Numbered from the stretch's first letter, positions 34,737 through 44,820 are shown. The stretch is DNA of 64,000 nt from Hyphomonas sp. (GCF_018402285.1 NZ_JAGYJH010000002.1:248001-312000), one strand, 5' to 3'. Program-made: numbers and translations. Notes: a model not told the origin generated them from the letters alone.

Positions 34737-36794
34737 CTAGCGCACGGGCAGGCCGTTGTCGAAGGTGTTCCAGACATCGGCGCGCCAGTCGGGCTGGGGC
34801 CGTTCGGTGACGACTTCGAAGACAAACCGGTCGCGCGCCACATTGCCAGCCTCGGCAGCTTCGATGGTGGCGGTGTAGACGCCGGGGGCGAGGTCTGCGG
34901 GAAGCAAATAGCGCCAGAGACGCGGCGAGCGGTCAGCAACAGAACCCGATGGCTGCGGCGGCAGCGGGCCTGCGGTGGCACGGCGCCCGCTGACAAGGCC
35001 CTGGGCAGCTTCATTGCCGGACCGGCTCTGCAGGGCGACGCGGGAGACCGACAATTGCCGGCTGACAGCATAGGGATCGGCAAAGGTCGCGCCGATCAGC
35101 GGGGCATCGCCGCGCATCGTCTGGGTGCGCTCCATCGGCATCGCCGGGCCGCCATTCAGCGACAGGGTGACCTGTGTGGCGGTCGAGCCGAGCCATAGGT
35201 TTGTGGTCAGCAGGGTGCCGCCGGAGAGGTCTTCGGGTGTGACGAGTTTGATGTCGGCCAGGTCATTGATCGAGACAGGTGGCACGGGATCGCGCGTCGC
35301 CGCAGGCTCGGCGCGCCAGGCCATGATCGCCTCATACCATGCGCGGAAGCCCGGCGTATTGAGCGAGACGGCCATCTCCCGTTCGCGGCTGGTGCCGAGG
35401 GGCACAAAATCAAGCGAGATATCCTCTGCGCCAAAGCCGAACTGGAGGTAGCCGCGCGGCTCACCGGTGCGCGAAAGCGACATCGGCACGCCGTCCATGT
35501 CAAAGTCGCCGTTCCACCAGCCGCCGGAAGCGGCGCCGGCTATGATGTGGGGGAAAGGCAGGGGCCCGGTGCCGACCGCTTCAGTCCAGCCTTCGAGAAG
35601 ATCGCCCTGCTGCAACACTTCCAGCGTATGGGTGTGCCCGGAGAAGGATACCGCCGCGCGCCCTTCGGCGAGCGCATGGATTTCCGTGACATTGTCGGTC
35701 TGGTGCTGGCGGGACGTGTTGTCCACAAAAGACACGAACGGAATGTGGTGAAGAAAGACGATCCGGCGATCGGCCGGGGTTTCTGCGATCAGGTTGCTGA
35801 GCCAGGTCATCTGCGTCTCTCTCACGCGGCCGTTATAGGCTTTGCGCTCATCGCTGAGGCAGAAGTCGCGCTCCGGCAGGGCGGCATCCTCGCGCCCGCA
35901 GGGATAGACGACATTGTCGAGGGAGACAAACAGCGTGTCGGCGATCTCGAATGCGTAATAGGCCGGGCCATAGAGACGGCGCCAGCTGTCGGAGGAGTCG
36001 TCATCATGATCGGCGTCGAAGTCGAAATCATGATTGCCATGGACGTAATATTGCGGTGTGCGCATAGCCCCGCCGATGGCCTGCAGGCGCCCCAGCAAGT
36101 CCAGATCGTCGCCGACAACATCGCCGACGAAGATGGCGCAATCGGGCGCCACGTCCTGACTGACCACATCCTTCACAACGCTGTCGCGGAAATAGCCAAG
36201 CTCGTTATTGCTGTAGGTCTGGCTGTCCCCGATGACCAGGCAGCTGGCAGGACCGCTGCGCTCAGCCGGCATCAGCGGGAAATGGATCGCCTCGGGCAGC
36301 GGGCCGGTCGGCGGCAGGCCGCCGAAGCGCAGCGCTTTGGGCGTGCCGGCCGGCTTATGCTCATAGGCAAACTGCGGCACCCAGTTTTCGTCCGTCGGCG
36401 TACGCCAGCCAGAGGGCTGGATCACGGTTACCGACATGTCGGCCCGGGCCGGCAGGGTATAGCGCCCGTCGGCATCTGTGCGCACGACATCAAGTCCGTT
36501 GGAGACCAGCACGTCCCGAATGCCTGCCTCGCCGTCCTGGTAGCGGCCATCGCGGCTCTGATCGTGGAAGACACGGCCTGAGACGGTTTCGCGCGTGTCA
36601 TCCGTTCCGGGGACCACGTCGATGCCGGCGAAATACGCTTCCAGCGCTGCTGCCGGACGGGCAGATATGGCCGGCTCAACCGGCGCAGCGGCCAGGGTGT
36701 CAGGCCGGTCTGGCGCAGGCACCTGGGTGGCGCAGGCCGAGACGAACAGGGCGGAGACGAGAAGCGAGGCGGAGGTGAGGCTGCGTGTTTTCAT
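34737..36794 (-). CDS. Calcineurin-like metallophosphoesterase lipoprotein
   Basis: 685 residues. A lipobox VSAC gives a lipidated cysteine near residue 21. Order: N-terminal beta-sandwich (VSGRVFHDQSRDGRYQDGEAGI, a SdrD/Cna-B-like fold, about 65-130), metallophosphatase core (VIGDSQTY, FVGDVVGDDL, HGNHDFDF, FLHHIPF, FSGHTHTLE; about 180-400), and C-terminal domain (about 400-685) of the calcineurin C-terminal type. All metal ligands are present. It is probably anchored in the periplasm or on the cell surface and cleaves phosphoesters there. Co-directional with the serine hydrolase. Confidence 0.88.
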   Translation of the reverse strand: MKTRSLTSASLLVSALFVSACATQVPAPDRPDTLAAAPVEPAISARPAAALEAYFAGIDVVPGTDDTRETVSGRVFHDQSRDGRYQDGEAGIRDVLVSNGLDVVRTDADGRYTLPARADMSVTVIQPSGWRTPTDENWVPQFAYEHKPAGTPKALRFGGLPPTGPLPEAIHFPLMPAERSGPASCLVIGDSQTYSNNELGYFRDSVVKDVVSQDVAPDCAIFVGDVVGDDLDLLGRLQAIGGAMRTPQYYVHGNHDFDFDADHDDDSSDSWRRLYGPAYYAFEIADTLFVSLDNVVYPCGREDAALPERDFCLSDERKAYNGRVRETQMTWLSNLIAETPADRRIVFLHHIPFVSFVDNTSRQHQTDNVTEIHALAEGRAAVSFSGHTHTLEVLQQGDLLEGWTEAVGTGPLPFPHIIAGAASGGWWNGDFDMDGVPMSLSRTGEPRGYLQFGFGAEDISLDFVPLGTSREREMAVSLNTPGFRAWYEAIMAWRAEPAATRDPVPPVSINDLADIKLVTPEDLSGGTLLTTNLWLGSTATQVTLSLNGGPAMPMERTQTMRGDAPLIGATFADPYAVSRQLSVSRVALQSRSGNEAAQGLVSGRRATAGPLPPQPSGSVADRSPRLWRYLLPADLAPGVYTATIEAAEAGNVARDRFVFEVVTERPQPDWRADVWNTFDNGLPVR

Positions 36795-36913
36795 GCCCCT
36801 ATCCTACAGGCTACCCTTGTCAGTTCTGTGAAACACCCGCCGATTTCTGTGATGGGGTAGGGACCCCGGCCCGTGCAGGCATGCCAAGCGCCTGCGCGCT
36901 TGCCCCGGCAGTG

Positions 36914-36927
36914 TTAGACCAAGGTCC
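36914..36927 (+). promoter_or_regulatory. GACCAAGGT box upstream of the DUF4212-symporter operon
   Basis: TTAGACCAAGGTCC lies 83-96 nt before the DUF4212 ATG. Its core GACCAARGT recurs twice, in reverse orientation, before the porin-acsA operon (43421-43449). It is the best candidate for a CrbR site in this window. Confidence 0.55.
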
Positions 36928-37009
36928 ACCTGTACGCAGGGTCCGGGCCGTCGCAGCGTGTCAGAAGCGGAATACCGCATGAGGCAGCATGGCCAGGGAG
37001 GAATGCAAC

Positions 37010-37303
37010 ATGTCAGAAAACCAGTCTGAAACCACGATCAGAGAAGAAGGGCCCGCAATCGACGGGAAGGCCTATTGGAAGGAGGTTATCCGGCTGACGC
37101 TGGCACTCCTGGCGATATGGTTCCTGGTCTCATTCGGCGCCGGCATCCTGTTTCGCGAATTTCTCGACGGCGTGAAGCTTGGCGGCGCGCCGCTCGGCTT
37201 CTGGTTTGCCCAGAACGGGTCGATCTACGCCTTCGTCGCGCTGATCTTCTGCTACTGCATCGCCATGAACCGCATCGAGCGGAAATACCGGATCGAAGGC
37301 TGA
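37010..37303 (+). CDS. DUF4212 small subunit of a sodium/solute symporter
   Basis: 97 residues from ATG 37010, with GGGAGG upstream. Two membrane spans (about 29-52 and 66-86) around GAGILFREFLDGVKLGG and ending MNRIERKY match DUF4212, which is nearly always encoded directly before an ActP-like symporter. It probably stabilises or assists that symporter. The symporter ATG follows 11 nt after its stop. Confidence 0.92.
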   Translation: MSENQSETTIREEGPAIDGKAYWKEVIRLTLALLAIWFLVSFGAGILFREFLDGVKLGGAPLGFWFAQNGSIYAFVALIFCYCIAMNRIERKYRIEG

Positions 37304-37314
37304 GGGAGGCGGAC

Positions 37315-39096
37315 ATGGACTGGACAATCTTCTGGGTCGTTTCGACCTTTGCGATATACATCGGTATTGCTGTCTGGGCGCGCGCCGGGTCGACCAATGA
37401 CTTCTACGTCGCCGGCCACGGGGTCCACCCTGTCGTCAACGGCATGGCAACTGCCGCTGACTGGATGAGCGCGGCCTCCTTCCTCTCGATGGCGGGCCTG
37501 ATCGCCATACTGGGGTATGGTGGCTCGGTTTACCTGATGGGCTGGACGGGTGGTTATGTGCTGCTCGCCCTTCTGCTTGCCCCGTTTCTGCGCGAGTTCG
37601 GCAAGTTCACGGTGCCCGATTTTGTGGGGGACCGGTATTACAGCGATACGGCCCGCCTTGTGGCTGTCATCTGCGCCCTCTTCGTATCCTTCACCTATAT
37701 TGCCGGCCAGATGTCCGGCGTCGGCATCGCCTTCTCGCGCTTCCTGGGCGTGGACTTCAATACCGGTATCTTTATCGGTATGGGGATCGTCTTCATCTAC
37801 GCCGTGCTGGGCGGCATGAAGGGCGTCACCTACACCCAGGTCGCACAATATGTGGTGCTGATCTTCGCCTATACGGTTCCGGCGATCTTCATCTCGCTGA
37901 TGATCACGGGAAATCCCATCCCTCAGCTTGGCTTCCTTTCCAATGTGAAGGGCGAGGATGTGTCGATGATCCAGAAGCTCAGCGACACCCTGATCAGCCT
38001 CGGCTTTGCCGAATACACGACCACGAACAAAACCATGTTCGATGTGTTCTGCATCACCGCGGCCCTGATGTTCGGCACGGCGGGCCTGCCTCACGTCATC
38101 ATCCGCTTCTTCACGGTGCCGCGCCCCAGCGACGCACGTCTTTCGGCCGGCTGGGCGCTGGTGTTCATCGCCCTGCTGTATACGGTTGCTCCCGCCGTCG
38201 GCGCTTTCTCGCGTCTCAATGTCATCAACACGGTCAACGACACCACCTATGTGGCACCCGGGGAAGACTATGCGGCCCAGGCCGCTGCGCTTGAAGCCGA
38301 AGGCGTGACGCCGTCCCCAGCCTGGTTTACCCGCTGGGAAATCACCAGGCTTGTCGGATTTGAAGACAAGAATGGCGACGGCATCATGCAGATGCGCGGG
38401 CCCAATGCCCCCGATGGCCTCGAAAATGAAGTTACCATAAACAACGATATTGCCGTCCTGGCGAGCCCTGAGATCGCGCAGCTGCCCGATTGGGTGGTCG
38501 GCCTGATGGTGGCGGGGGGGCTGGCAGCGGCGCTGTCGACAGCAGCCGGTCTCCTGATGGTGATCTCTTCTGCGGTCAGCCACGATCTTTGCCGGCGCAC
38601 CTTCTTCAAGGGCATGTCGGACAAGAGCGAGTTGCGGGTGGCGCGCCTTGCCGCAGCAGGCGCCGTGATGGGGGCAGGCTTCATGGGCATCTATTCGGCC
38701 CAGCTTGCCTTCGTGGCACAGGTCGTGGCCTTTGCCTTCGGGCTGGCGGCGGCGTCCCTCTTCCCGGTGATCCTGCTCGGCATCTTCTGGAAACGGATGA
38801 ACCGGGAAGGGGCCATCGCCTCAATGCTCACCGGCCTCGTCCCGACCTTCATCTACATCTGGCACTTCAAGCTGGGCGCCGGAAAGGATGCAGGTCCCTC
38901 AGAATGGTTCCTGGGTGTCTCGCCCGAGGGTATCGGCTTCGTCGTTATGATCGTCTCGATCATTGTGGGTGTCTTGGTGTCGCTCGCCACCAAAGCTCCG
39001 CCGCAGGACATTCAGGACCTTGTCGAGGACATCCGCGTGCCAGGTCAGCGCAGACCCCATGGTATCGCTGACAAAGGAATGGCCCCAGCCGAATAG
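37315..39096 (+). CDS. Sodium/solute symporter, acetate-type (ActP-like)
   Basis: 593 residues from ATG 37315 (GGGAGG upstream), with about 13 membrane spans. DFYVAGHGVHPVVNGMATAADWMSAASFLSMAGLI is the SSS-family signature, and GTAGLPHVIIRFFTVP is shared by ActP-like acetate carriers. A polar insert (about 305-375) with FEDKNGDG and a repeat of acidic residues is present, as in the VC_2705-type subfamily paired with DUF4212. It should import acetate or another short-chain carboxylate. It lies next to the CrbS-like kinase and is followed by a terminator. Confidence 0.92.
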   Translation: MDWTIFWVVSTFAIYIGIAVWARAGSTNDFYVAGHGVHPVVNGMATAADWMSAASFLSMAGLIAILGYGGSVYLMGWTGGYVLLALLLAPFLREFGKFTVPDFVGDRYYSDTARLVAVICALFVSFTYIAGQMSGVGIAFSRFLGVDFNTGIFIGMGIVFIYAVLGGMKGVTYTQVAQYVVLIFAYTVPAIFISLMITGNPIPQLGFLSNVKGEDVSMIQKLSDTLISLGFAEYTTTNKTMFDVFCITAALMFGTAGLPHVIIRFFTVPRPSDARLSAGWALVFIALLYTVAPAVGAFSRLNVINTVNDTTYVAPGEDYAAQAAALEAEGVTPSPAWFTRWEITRLVGFEDKNGDGIMQMRGPNAPDGLENEVTINNDIAVLASPEIAQLPDWVVGLMVAGGLAAALSTAAGLLMVISSAVSHDLCRRTFFKGMSDKSELRVARLAAAGAVMGAGFMGIYSAQLAFVAQVVAFAFGLAAASLFPVILLGIFWKRMNREGAIASMLTGLVPTFIYIWHFKLGAGKDAGPSEWFLGVSPEGIGFVVMIVSIIVGVLVSLATKAPPQDIQDLVEDIRVPGQRRPHGIADKGMAPAE

Positions 39097-39124
39097 GCCT
39101 CCTCCTCCTGCGCCTGTTCGGCGG

Positions 39125-39163
39125 CGGGCGGCCTCATCTGCGGGGCCGCCCGTTCCCGTTTTT
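39125..39163 (+). terminator. Rho-independent terminator after the symporter
   Basis: Arms CGGGCGGCC (39125-39133) and GGCCGCCCG (39144-39152) with a 10-nt loop, followed by TTCCCGTTTTT. It separates the symporter transcript from the crbS-like gene. Confidence 0.75.
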
Positions 39164-39229
39164 GCCAAGGCGGCTTGCACGCAGGTGTTTGTCTGAGCAA
39201 AGCTCCCGAACGGAGGTTCCTGATCTGAA

Positions 39230-42200
39230 ATGCCCGCCTGGCTGATCCTCACTGCAACGGCCATCTACATGGCGGGTCTCTTCGCCATTGCGGCGCGGGG
39301 GGACCGGGATGAAGAACGGCCGGGCTTCCGGCCAAACCGCTTCATCTTCCCGCTGGCGCTTGCCGTCTATTGCACGTCCTGGACGTATTTCGGCGCGGTC
39401 GGCTCGGCGGCGGCGAGCGGGTGGGACTATCTGCCGATCTATCTTGGCCCGGCGCTGGTCTTCCTGCTGATGCCAGGTCTACTCCGGCGTATCGGCGAAG
39501 TCGTCAAGCGCGAGAGCGTCTCCTCCCTCTCGGATTTTTTGTCCGCCCGCTATGGCAAGAGCCGGTCGGTCGGCGCGTTTGCAGCGGTGGCTGCAGTCAT
39601 GGGCGGGCTGCCCTATATTGCGCTCCAGCTGAAATCCATCGGTATGAGTTTCGAAGCCTTTGCCGGGGCGGCCGGGCCTGGCTTTGCGCCGGGAGATGAG
39701 ACCGTCCTCGTCACGGCGCTGGCGCTCGCGGCCTTCTCGGTTCTCTATGGCACGCGCTTTCCTGATGCCACACGTTCCAACACCGGACTGATGCGCGTCC
39801 TGGCGATCGAGGCGCTGGTGAAGATCGGCGCACTGGCCGGGGTCGCCATCCTGTCGCTGATCCTGCTCAGCTCGGGCGACATTCCGGCTGCACCAACGCT
39901 CACGAGCGTATTCCCCGCCGAGGCGCCGTCTGGCCGCTTCATTGCGATCACCTTGCTGTCCATGGCGGCAATTGTCTGCCTGCCGCATGAATTCCACGTT
40001 GCCATGATCGAACGGCGCCATGAGGGAGAGATGACGCTCGCCCGCTGGATCTTCCCGCTCTATTTGTTGATCACCACCATCGTCGTGGTGCCGATTACCC
40101 TGGCGGGCCTTGGTCTGTTTGCAGGAGCATATCCGGCAGATTTGTTCGTGCTCCAGCTGCCGCTCTCTCAGGGCAATGACCTGCTTGCCACCTTCGTGTT
40201 TCTCGGTGGCTTTTCGGCGGCCACAGGCATGGTGATCGTCTCGACCATCGCCTTGTCGAACATGGTCACGAATGACCTGATCGTGCCGGCCCTGATGCGG
40301 TCGGGCAACCTCTCAGGCTTCAGCGCGAATGCCGGCGCGCGCCTCGTCACCACCCGCCGCATCGTGATCGTAATGCTGCTCCTGCTGGCATATTGCTATT
40401 ACCTGCTGGCCGGTCCGGGCGATGCGCTTGCGCAGATCGGTCTTCTGGCCTTCGCGGCTGCGGCGCAGTTTGCCCCGGCGATCATCGCGGCAGTCTACTG
40501 GCGCGGGGCGCGGCGCGGCGGCGTGCTCGCCGGGCTGATCACCGGGATGGTTGTCTGGCTCTACACCCTGTTCCTGCCGTCCATCCTTGGCTGGCACGCT
40601 GTAAGCGCGCAGATGCCCGGTTGGCTCGACCCGCACGCCCTATTCGGGCTCAGCTTCGATGACCCGCTCACTCATGGCGCGGTGTGGAGTCTCGGGCTCA
40701 ACATCGCGCTGATGGTCGTCATTTCCTTCCAGGCGCGGGAGCGGCTGCGCGACCGGGTCCAGGCGGCGGCCTTTGTCGGTATCAGCGACGGCGATCAGCA
40801 TGAGGAAGGCTATGCCACCACCGTGCGCGGTGCCTCGCCCAATGGCCTGAAGACCCTGGCCGCGCGGTTTCTGTCCGCCGAGGCCGTCGACCACGCATTT
40901 GAAGAGTTTGCCCGCGCCAGCGGGATTGTTTCAGCGGGCGACGAGCCGGCTGACGGGAGGCTCGTTCAGCGTACGGAACGTCTACTGGCCAGCGCGCTTG
41001 GGGCCTCTTCGGCGCGCATCGTGCTGGCCTCCGCCATCGGCGGAAAGAATGTTGCTCTGCCCGATGTCCTCTCCATGCTGGATTCACGCACCCAGGCAGA
41101 GCGCTTCGAGCGGCACATGTTGCAATCGATGCTCGAAAACATCGCCCAGGGCATCAGCGTCGTGGATTCCGATCAGAAACTCGTCGCGTGGAACTCCGCC
41201 TATATAGAGCTTTTCCAGTATCCCCCGGAGCTCTGCCGGATTGGGACGCCGGTCGAGAAGCTGATCACCCACAACATCGCCAGCGGTTGGATCGGTGGCA
41301 ATGCCGATCAGGAAATCGGCCGCCGGATCCATCATATGAAGGCGGGCGGGCCACACACACGGGAGCGGCAGATCCCCGATGGCCGCTGGCTGCGTATCAC
41401 TGGCGCGCCGATGCCGGGCGGGGGCTATGTCACCACCTTCACCGACATCACCGCTGACAAGCTGCGCGAGCGCGCCCTGATCGAGGCGAATGAAACACTG
41501 GAAGAGCGCGTGCGCAAGCGTACGCAGGATCTGGAACGCCTCACAGCAGATCTGGTTGTCGCACGGCAGGCGGCAGAAGGCGCAAATGCGTCCAAAACGC
41601 GATTTCTGGCGGCGGCCAGTCACGATCTGCTCCAGCCGCTGAACGCGGCGCGGCTGTTGCTGGGCGCGGCGGGCGCCGGGCGCAGCATACCCGAAGCCAT
41701 CGAGAAGGCAGACCGCGCCATCCAGTCGGCAGATGAACTGCTGCGGGGCCTTCTGGACGTCTCGCGTCTTGACCATGCGATGGTCGAGCCCGCGCCCCTT
41801 GTTCTGCCTGTCGGACCCCTTCTGGAAGACCTCGTTGACGAAAATATTCCGATGGCGGAGGAAGTCGGTATCGAGATGCGTCTCGCTTCCACCCGGCTTG
41901 CGGTGGAGGCCGACCCGGATTTCCTCAAGAGCATCCTGCGGAATTTTATTTCCAATGCCCGGCGCTACACACGGTCCGGTGCGGTGCTGGTCGGCGCCCG
42001 GCGCCGGGGAGATCAGGTGCGGATTGAGGTCTGGGATACCGGACCGGGAATAGCCCAGGACCAGCTGCCTCATGTGTTTGAAGAGTTCCGCCGGTTTTCA
42101 TATGTGGACAATACCGGCCAACGCGGCGCCGGGCTGGGCCTCGCCGTGGCCCGGCGTCTGGCAGCAATCATGAATGTTGGCATCGGCGTGCGCAGCTGGC

Positions 42201-42715
42201 CGGGGAAAGGCAGCGTATTCTGGGTCACCGTTCCGGCGGCTGCCTCCGCGCCCGCGCGGCTCGCCCGTCCTGAGGATATCCTCCCGGACCTGTCGGCCAG
42301 TATCGCCGGTCTCGACATCCTCTTCATTGATGATGAAACCTCGATCACCGATGCCATGCGCCTGCTGCTGGAGGGCTGGGGCTGCCGCATCCGGATCTGC
42401 CAGACACCGGCGCAGGCGATTGCTTCTCTCTCAGATTGCCCGCCTGATGTGATGATTGCCGATTTTGACCTGCGCGCAGACCAGACCGGGCTCGAACTCA
42501 TCACGCAAGCACAGGTGTCCATGGCGAGCCCGCGCAACGCGCTCCTGATCACCGCAGCGTCAGACGAAGTCCTGGCCGAGCGCGCTACCGCCGCCCGCAT
42601 CACACTCCTGCGAAAACCCGTCAACCCGGCAGATCTCAAGCGCTTCCTTAGCGACAGCGCGCGCCGGTTGCAGGGTCAGCCTGCGGAAGGGTCTGCGGCC
42701 GAAACGGCTTCCTGA
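39230..42715 (+). CDS. crbS: Symporter-linked hybrid histidine kinase (CrbS-like)
   Basis: 1161 residues. Residues about 1-500 are a 13-span SSS transporter domain (LAVYCTSWTYFGAVGSAAASGWDYLPIYLGP), then a PAS domain (about 620-730, MLENIAQGISVVDSDQKLVAWN), a coiled coil (about 745-780), HisKA with H798 in AASHDLLQPLNAAR, an ATPase domain (DTGPGIAQDQLPHVFEEFRRF), and a receiver with FIDDETS and D1078. The architecture is that of CrbS, which controls acs through CrbR in Vibrio and Pseudomonas. It may sense acetate flux or membrane state. Its 3' end overlaps the response-regulator gene by 40 nt on the opposite strand. Confidence 0.9.
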   Translation: MPAWLILTATAIYMAGLFAIAARGDRDEERPGFRPNRFIFPLALAVYCTSWTYFGAVGSAAASGWDYLPIYLGPALVFLLMPGLLRRIGEVVKRESVSSLSDFLSARYGKSRSVGAFAAVAAVMGGLPYIALQLKSIGMSFEAFAGAAGPGFAPGDETVLVTALALAAFSVLYGTRFPDATRSNTGLMRVLAIEALVKIGALAGVAILSLILLSSGDIPAAPTLTSVFPAEAPSGRFIAITLLSMAAIVCLPHEFHVAMIERRHEGEMTLARWIFPLYLLITTIVVVPITLAGLGLFAGAYPADLFVLQLPLSQGNDLLATFVFLGGFSAATGMVIVSTIALSNMVTNDLIVPALMRSGNLSGFSANAGARLVTTRRIVIVMLLLLAYCYYLLAGPGDALAQIGLLAFAAAAQFAPAIIAAVYWRGARRGGVLAGLITGMVVWLYTLFLPSILGWHAVSAQMPGWLDPHALFGLSFDDPLTHGAVWSLGLNIALMVVISFQARERLRDRVQAAAFVGISDGDQHEEGYATTVRGASPNGLKTLAARFLSAEAVDHAFEEFARASGIVSAGDEPADGRLVQRTERLLASALGASSARIVLASAIGGKNVALPDVLSMLDSRTQAERFERHMLQSMLENIAQGISVVDSDQKLVAWNSAYIELFQYPPELCRIGTPVEKLITHNIASGWIGGNADQEIGRRIHHMKAGGPHTRERQIPDGRWLRITGAPMPGGGYVTTFTDITADKLRERALIEANETLEERVRKRTQDLERLTADLVVARQAAEGANASKTRFLAAASHDLLQPLNAARLLLGAAGAGRSIPEAIEKADRAIQSADELLRGLLDVSRLDHAMVEPAPLVLPVGPLLEDLVDENIPMAEEVGIEMRLASTRLAVEADPDFLKSILRNFISNARRYTRSGAVLVGARRRGDQVRIEVWDTGPGIAQDQLPHVFEEFRRFSYVDNTGQRGAGLGLAVARRLAAIMNVGIGVRSWPGKGSVFWVTVPAAASAPARLARPEDILPDLSASIAGLDILFIDDETSITDAMRLLLEGWGCRIRICQTPAQAIASLSDCPPDVMIADFDLRADQTGLELITQAQVSMASPRNALLITAASDEVLAERATAARITLLRKPVNPADLKRFLSDSARRLQGQPAEGSAAETAS

Positions 42716-43320
42716 TAGATCAGCAATGCCTGCGTCCGGTTGAGGACACCGAGCTTGCGGAAGATCGCTGTCATGTGAGCCTTCACCGTGGCGACAGAGA
42801 TCTCCATCTCATGCGCGATCTGCTTGTTGAGAAGCCCGCCGGCGAGGCCCGCTAACACCCGCCTCTGGGCAGGGGTCAGGCTCGCGATGCGTTTGGCTGC
42901 GGAAATGTCCGTGACGGCAAATCCAGGTGTCGCAGGAAACCATTCGCCGCCATCCAGCATCGTGGCAAGGGCTGCGGAAAGGTCTTCCAGAGACAGGCTC
43001 TTGGGCAGGTAGCCTGACGCGCCAAGCGCCCGCGCGGTCTGGAAGGCGTGAGGCGCCTCGGTGGCTGAAACCACCACAATCGGCAGGCCAGGCCCACGCG
43101 TCTTGAGGCGGGTCAGCCCCTCGAAATCATGTGTATCTCCCAGATTGAGATCTAGCAGCACCAGGTCGCACGGTTCACAATCCAGTCGGCTCAGGGCTTC
43201 GGCAAGGGAGCCGGCAAATATCGGATCAGCGGAAGGGTAGGCGCCGCGCAGCGCAACCGCCAGCGCGTCCCTGAACAAGGGATGATCGTCCACGATGAGG
43301 ACCTTCGGCCCCTCTTTCAT
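42676..43320 (-). CDS. crbR: LuxR-type response regulator (CrbR-like)
   Basis: 214 residues. The receiver domain has VLIVDDHPLFRDAL and phospho-acceptor D in LVLLDLNLGD; the C-terminal LuxR helix-turn-helix is SLTPAQRRVLAGLAGGLLNKQIAHEMEISVATVKAHMTAIFRKLGVLNRTQA. In CrbS/R systems the phosphorylated regulator activates acs and symporter genes. It is convergent with crbS (40-nt overlap) and divergent from the porin-acsA operon, so it can act on the boxes at 43421-43449. Confidence 0.9.
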   Translation of the reverse strand: MKEGPKVLIVDDHPLFRDALAVALRGAYPSADPIFAGSLAEALSRLDCEPCDLVLLDLNLGDTHDFEGLTRLKTRGPGLPIVVVSATEAPHAFQTARALGASGYLPKSLSLEDLSAALATMLDGGEWFPATPGFAVTDISAAKRIASLTPAQRRVLAGLAGGLLNKQIAHEMEISVATVKAHMTAIFRKLGVLNRTQALLIYQEAVSAADPSAG

Positions 43321-43420
43321 CCTGTCCTCCCAGTGAGCGCTATTGGCTTTAAGTTCTTCTAATTGCGCGGCACCAGGCGAACCTGACGCAAGCCAGGGCG
43401 CAAGTCGAGTCCCAGCCTCT

Positions 43421-43449
43421 ACCTTGGTCGTAGAACTTTGGTCTTAGCA
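43421..43449 (+). promoter_or_regulatory. Tandem TTGGTC-N-TAG boxes upstream of the porin-acsA operon
   Basis: Two direct copies, TTGGTCGTAG (43424-43433) and TTGGTCTTAG (43438-43447), 14 bp apart, each preceded by ACC or ACT. In reverse orientation the core is GACCAARGT, the same as at 36914-36927. A -10-like TATTCT (43472-43477) follows without a good -35, as for an activator-dependent promoter. Confidence 0.6.
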
Positions 43450-43524
43450 CCTATTGCTAATAGCGCGCCTGTATTCTGGAGCCGATACTTGCCGGAAATA
43501 ACAAAGAATATCCGGAGGAACGCC

Positions 43525-44820
43525 ATGATTTCCCTGAAAAAACTACTCCTGTTTTCAGTAGCCGCCATGGCGTTGACGAGTACTGCGGCCGCGCAGGCTC
43601 CGCTGGAGGAACGTATAGCTGCGCTCGAGGCAATCGTTGCCGAACTCAAGATGGAGCTTGCTTCAGAACGCGCCAAAGGCGACGCCGATATTGTCCGTAT
43701 AGAAACTCATCTCGCCACTGCGCCTGCGCCTCCTGAGGTGGCGCCGAAAACCGATGGCTTCCGCGTGGGGGATGCAACCGTGAAAATCGGTGGGATTATC
43801 GACCTCGATGTCCATGTCACCCATCTTGATGGCGGCGCGCTCGCCTCCAACAGTATCGCGCGCGATTTCCATATTCCCGGCGCGACCCCCATTGGCGGCG
43901 AGGGCACCGCCTTCACTGACTTCACTGCCGAATCCACGCGTTTCTTCATCAGCGCGTCCCAGCCTGCGGGCGAGGGCAGCGTCACAGGCTATCTTGAAAT
44001 GGATTTCCTCGGCTCGGCGCAGGGCAACGAGCTTGTAACGAACTCCTATGCGCCTCGCATGCGCCGTGCCTTCCTCACCTATGGCAACTGGCTGGCCGGG
44101 CAGGAATGGTCGACCTTCCAGAACGCCTCTGCCATCCCGGAAAGCGCCAGCTTCCTGATCCTGTCGGATGGCATGATCTTCGTGCGCCAGCCGCAGATCC
44201 GTTACACCCTTGGCAACTGGCAGTTCGCCATCGAAAACGCCAACACCCCGACGATCACATCCGGCAATCAGGATGCCAACACGCTGCCCGATGCCGTGGT
44301 CCGCTACAACTGGAAGGGCAAGTACGGGAACGTTTCGCTGGCCGGTCTCGCGCGGCAGCTGCGCATCGATCAGGCTGGCATCACTGAAGAAACCGCCGGC
44401 TATGGCGTGTCCGTCTCGGGACTCCTGAAGGTTGGTGCGCGCGATGATATCCGCTTTAATGTTGTCGGCGGCGAAGGCGTCGGCCGCTATGTGGGCCTTG
44501 CCGCCGGACGGGGTGCTGTCCTCAGCCCGGCTGGTGAGCTGGAGGCTGTTCCAGCCTTTGGCGGCCTGATCGCCTGGCGGCATCCCTTTGGCGAAACCGC
44601 CCGTTTCAATATCGGCTATTCGGGTCTCTTCCTCGACAACCCGTCCTATGTACCGTCCACAACGACCAATTCGGTGCAGTCGGCTTACGCTGCGTTACTC
44701 TGGGATGCGGCCCCCAAACTCACCGTCGGACTCGAAGCAATGCACGGCGTCCGCGAGGAAGAGAGCGGCGCAGACGGGGCGATCAGCCGTTTCACCTTCT
44801 CGACAAAGTATGCATTCTGA
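43525..44820 (+). CDS. DcaP-like trimeric outer-membrane porin
   Basis: 431 residues from ATG 43525 (GGAGG upstream). A Sec signal peptide ends near AAAQA (about residue 22); next a short coiled coil ([23 protein letters not shown], the trimer stalk of DcaP) and a beta-barrel with alternating strands ([37 protein letters not shown]) ending in TKYAF. DcaP-type porins import small organic acids or peptides. Here, directly before acsA, short-chain carboxylate uptake is likely. There is a 38-nt gap to acsA, so one operon. Confidence 0.88.
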   Translation: MISLKKLLLFSVAAMALTSTAAAQAPLEERIAALEAIVAELKMELASERAKGDADIVRIETHLATAPAPPEVAPKTDGFRVGDATVKIGGIIDLDVHVTHLDGGALASNSIARDFHIPGATPIGGEGTAFTDFTAESTRFFISASQPAGEGSVTGYLEMDFLGSAQGNELVTNSYAPRMRRAFLTYGNWLAGQEWSTFQNASAIPESASFLILSDGMIFVRQPQIRYTLGNWQFAIENANTPTITSGNQDANTLPDAVVRYNWKGKYGNVSLAGLARQLRIDQAGITEETAGYGVSVSGLLKVGARDDIRFNVVGGEGVGRYVGLAAGRGAVLSPAGELEAVPAFGGLIAWRHPFGETARFNIGYSGLFLDNPSYVPSTTTNSVQSAYAALLWDAAPKLTVGLEAMHGVREEESGADGAISRFTFSTKYAF

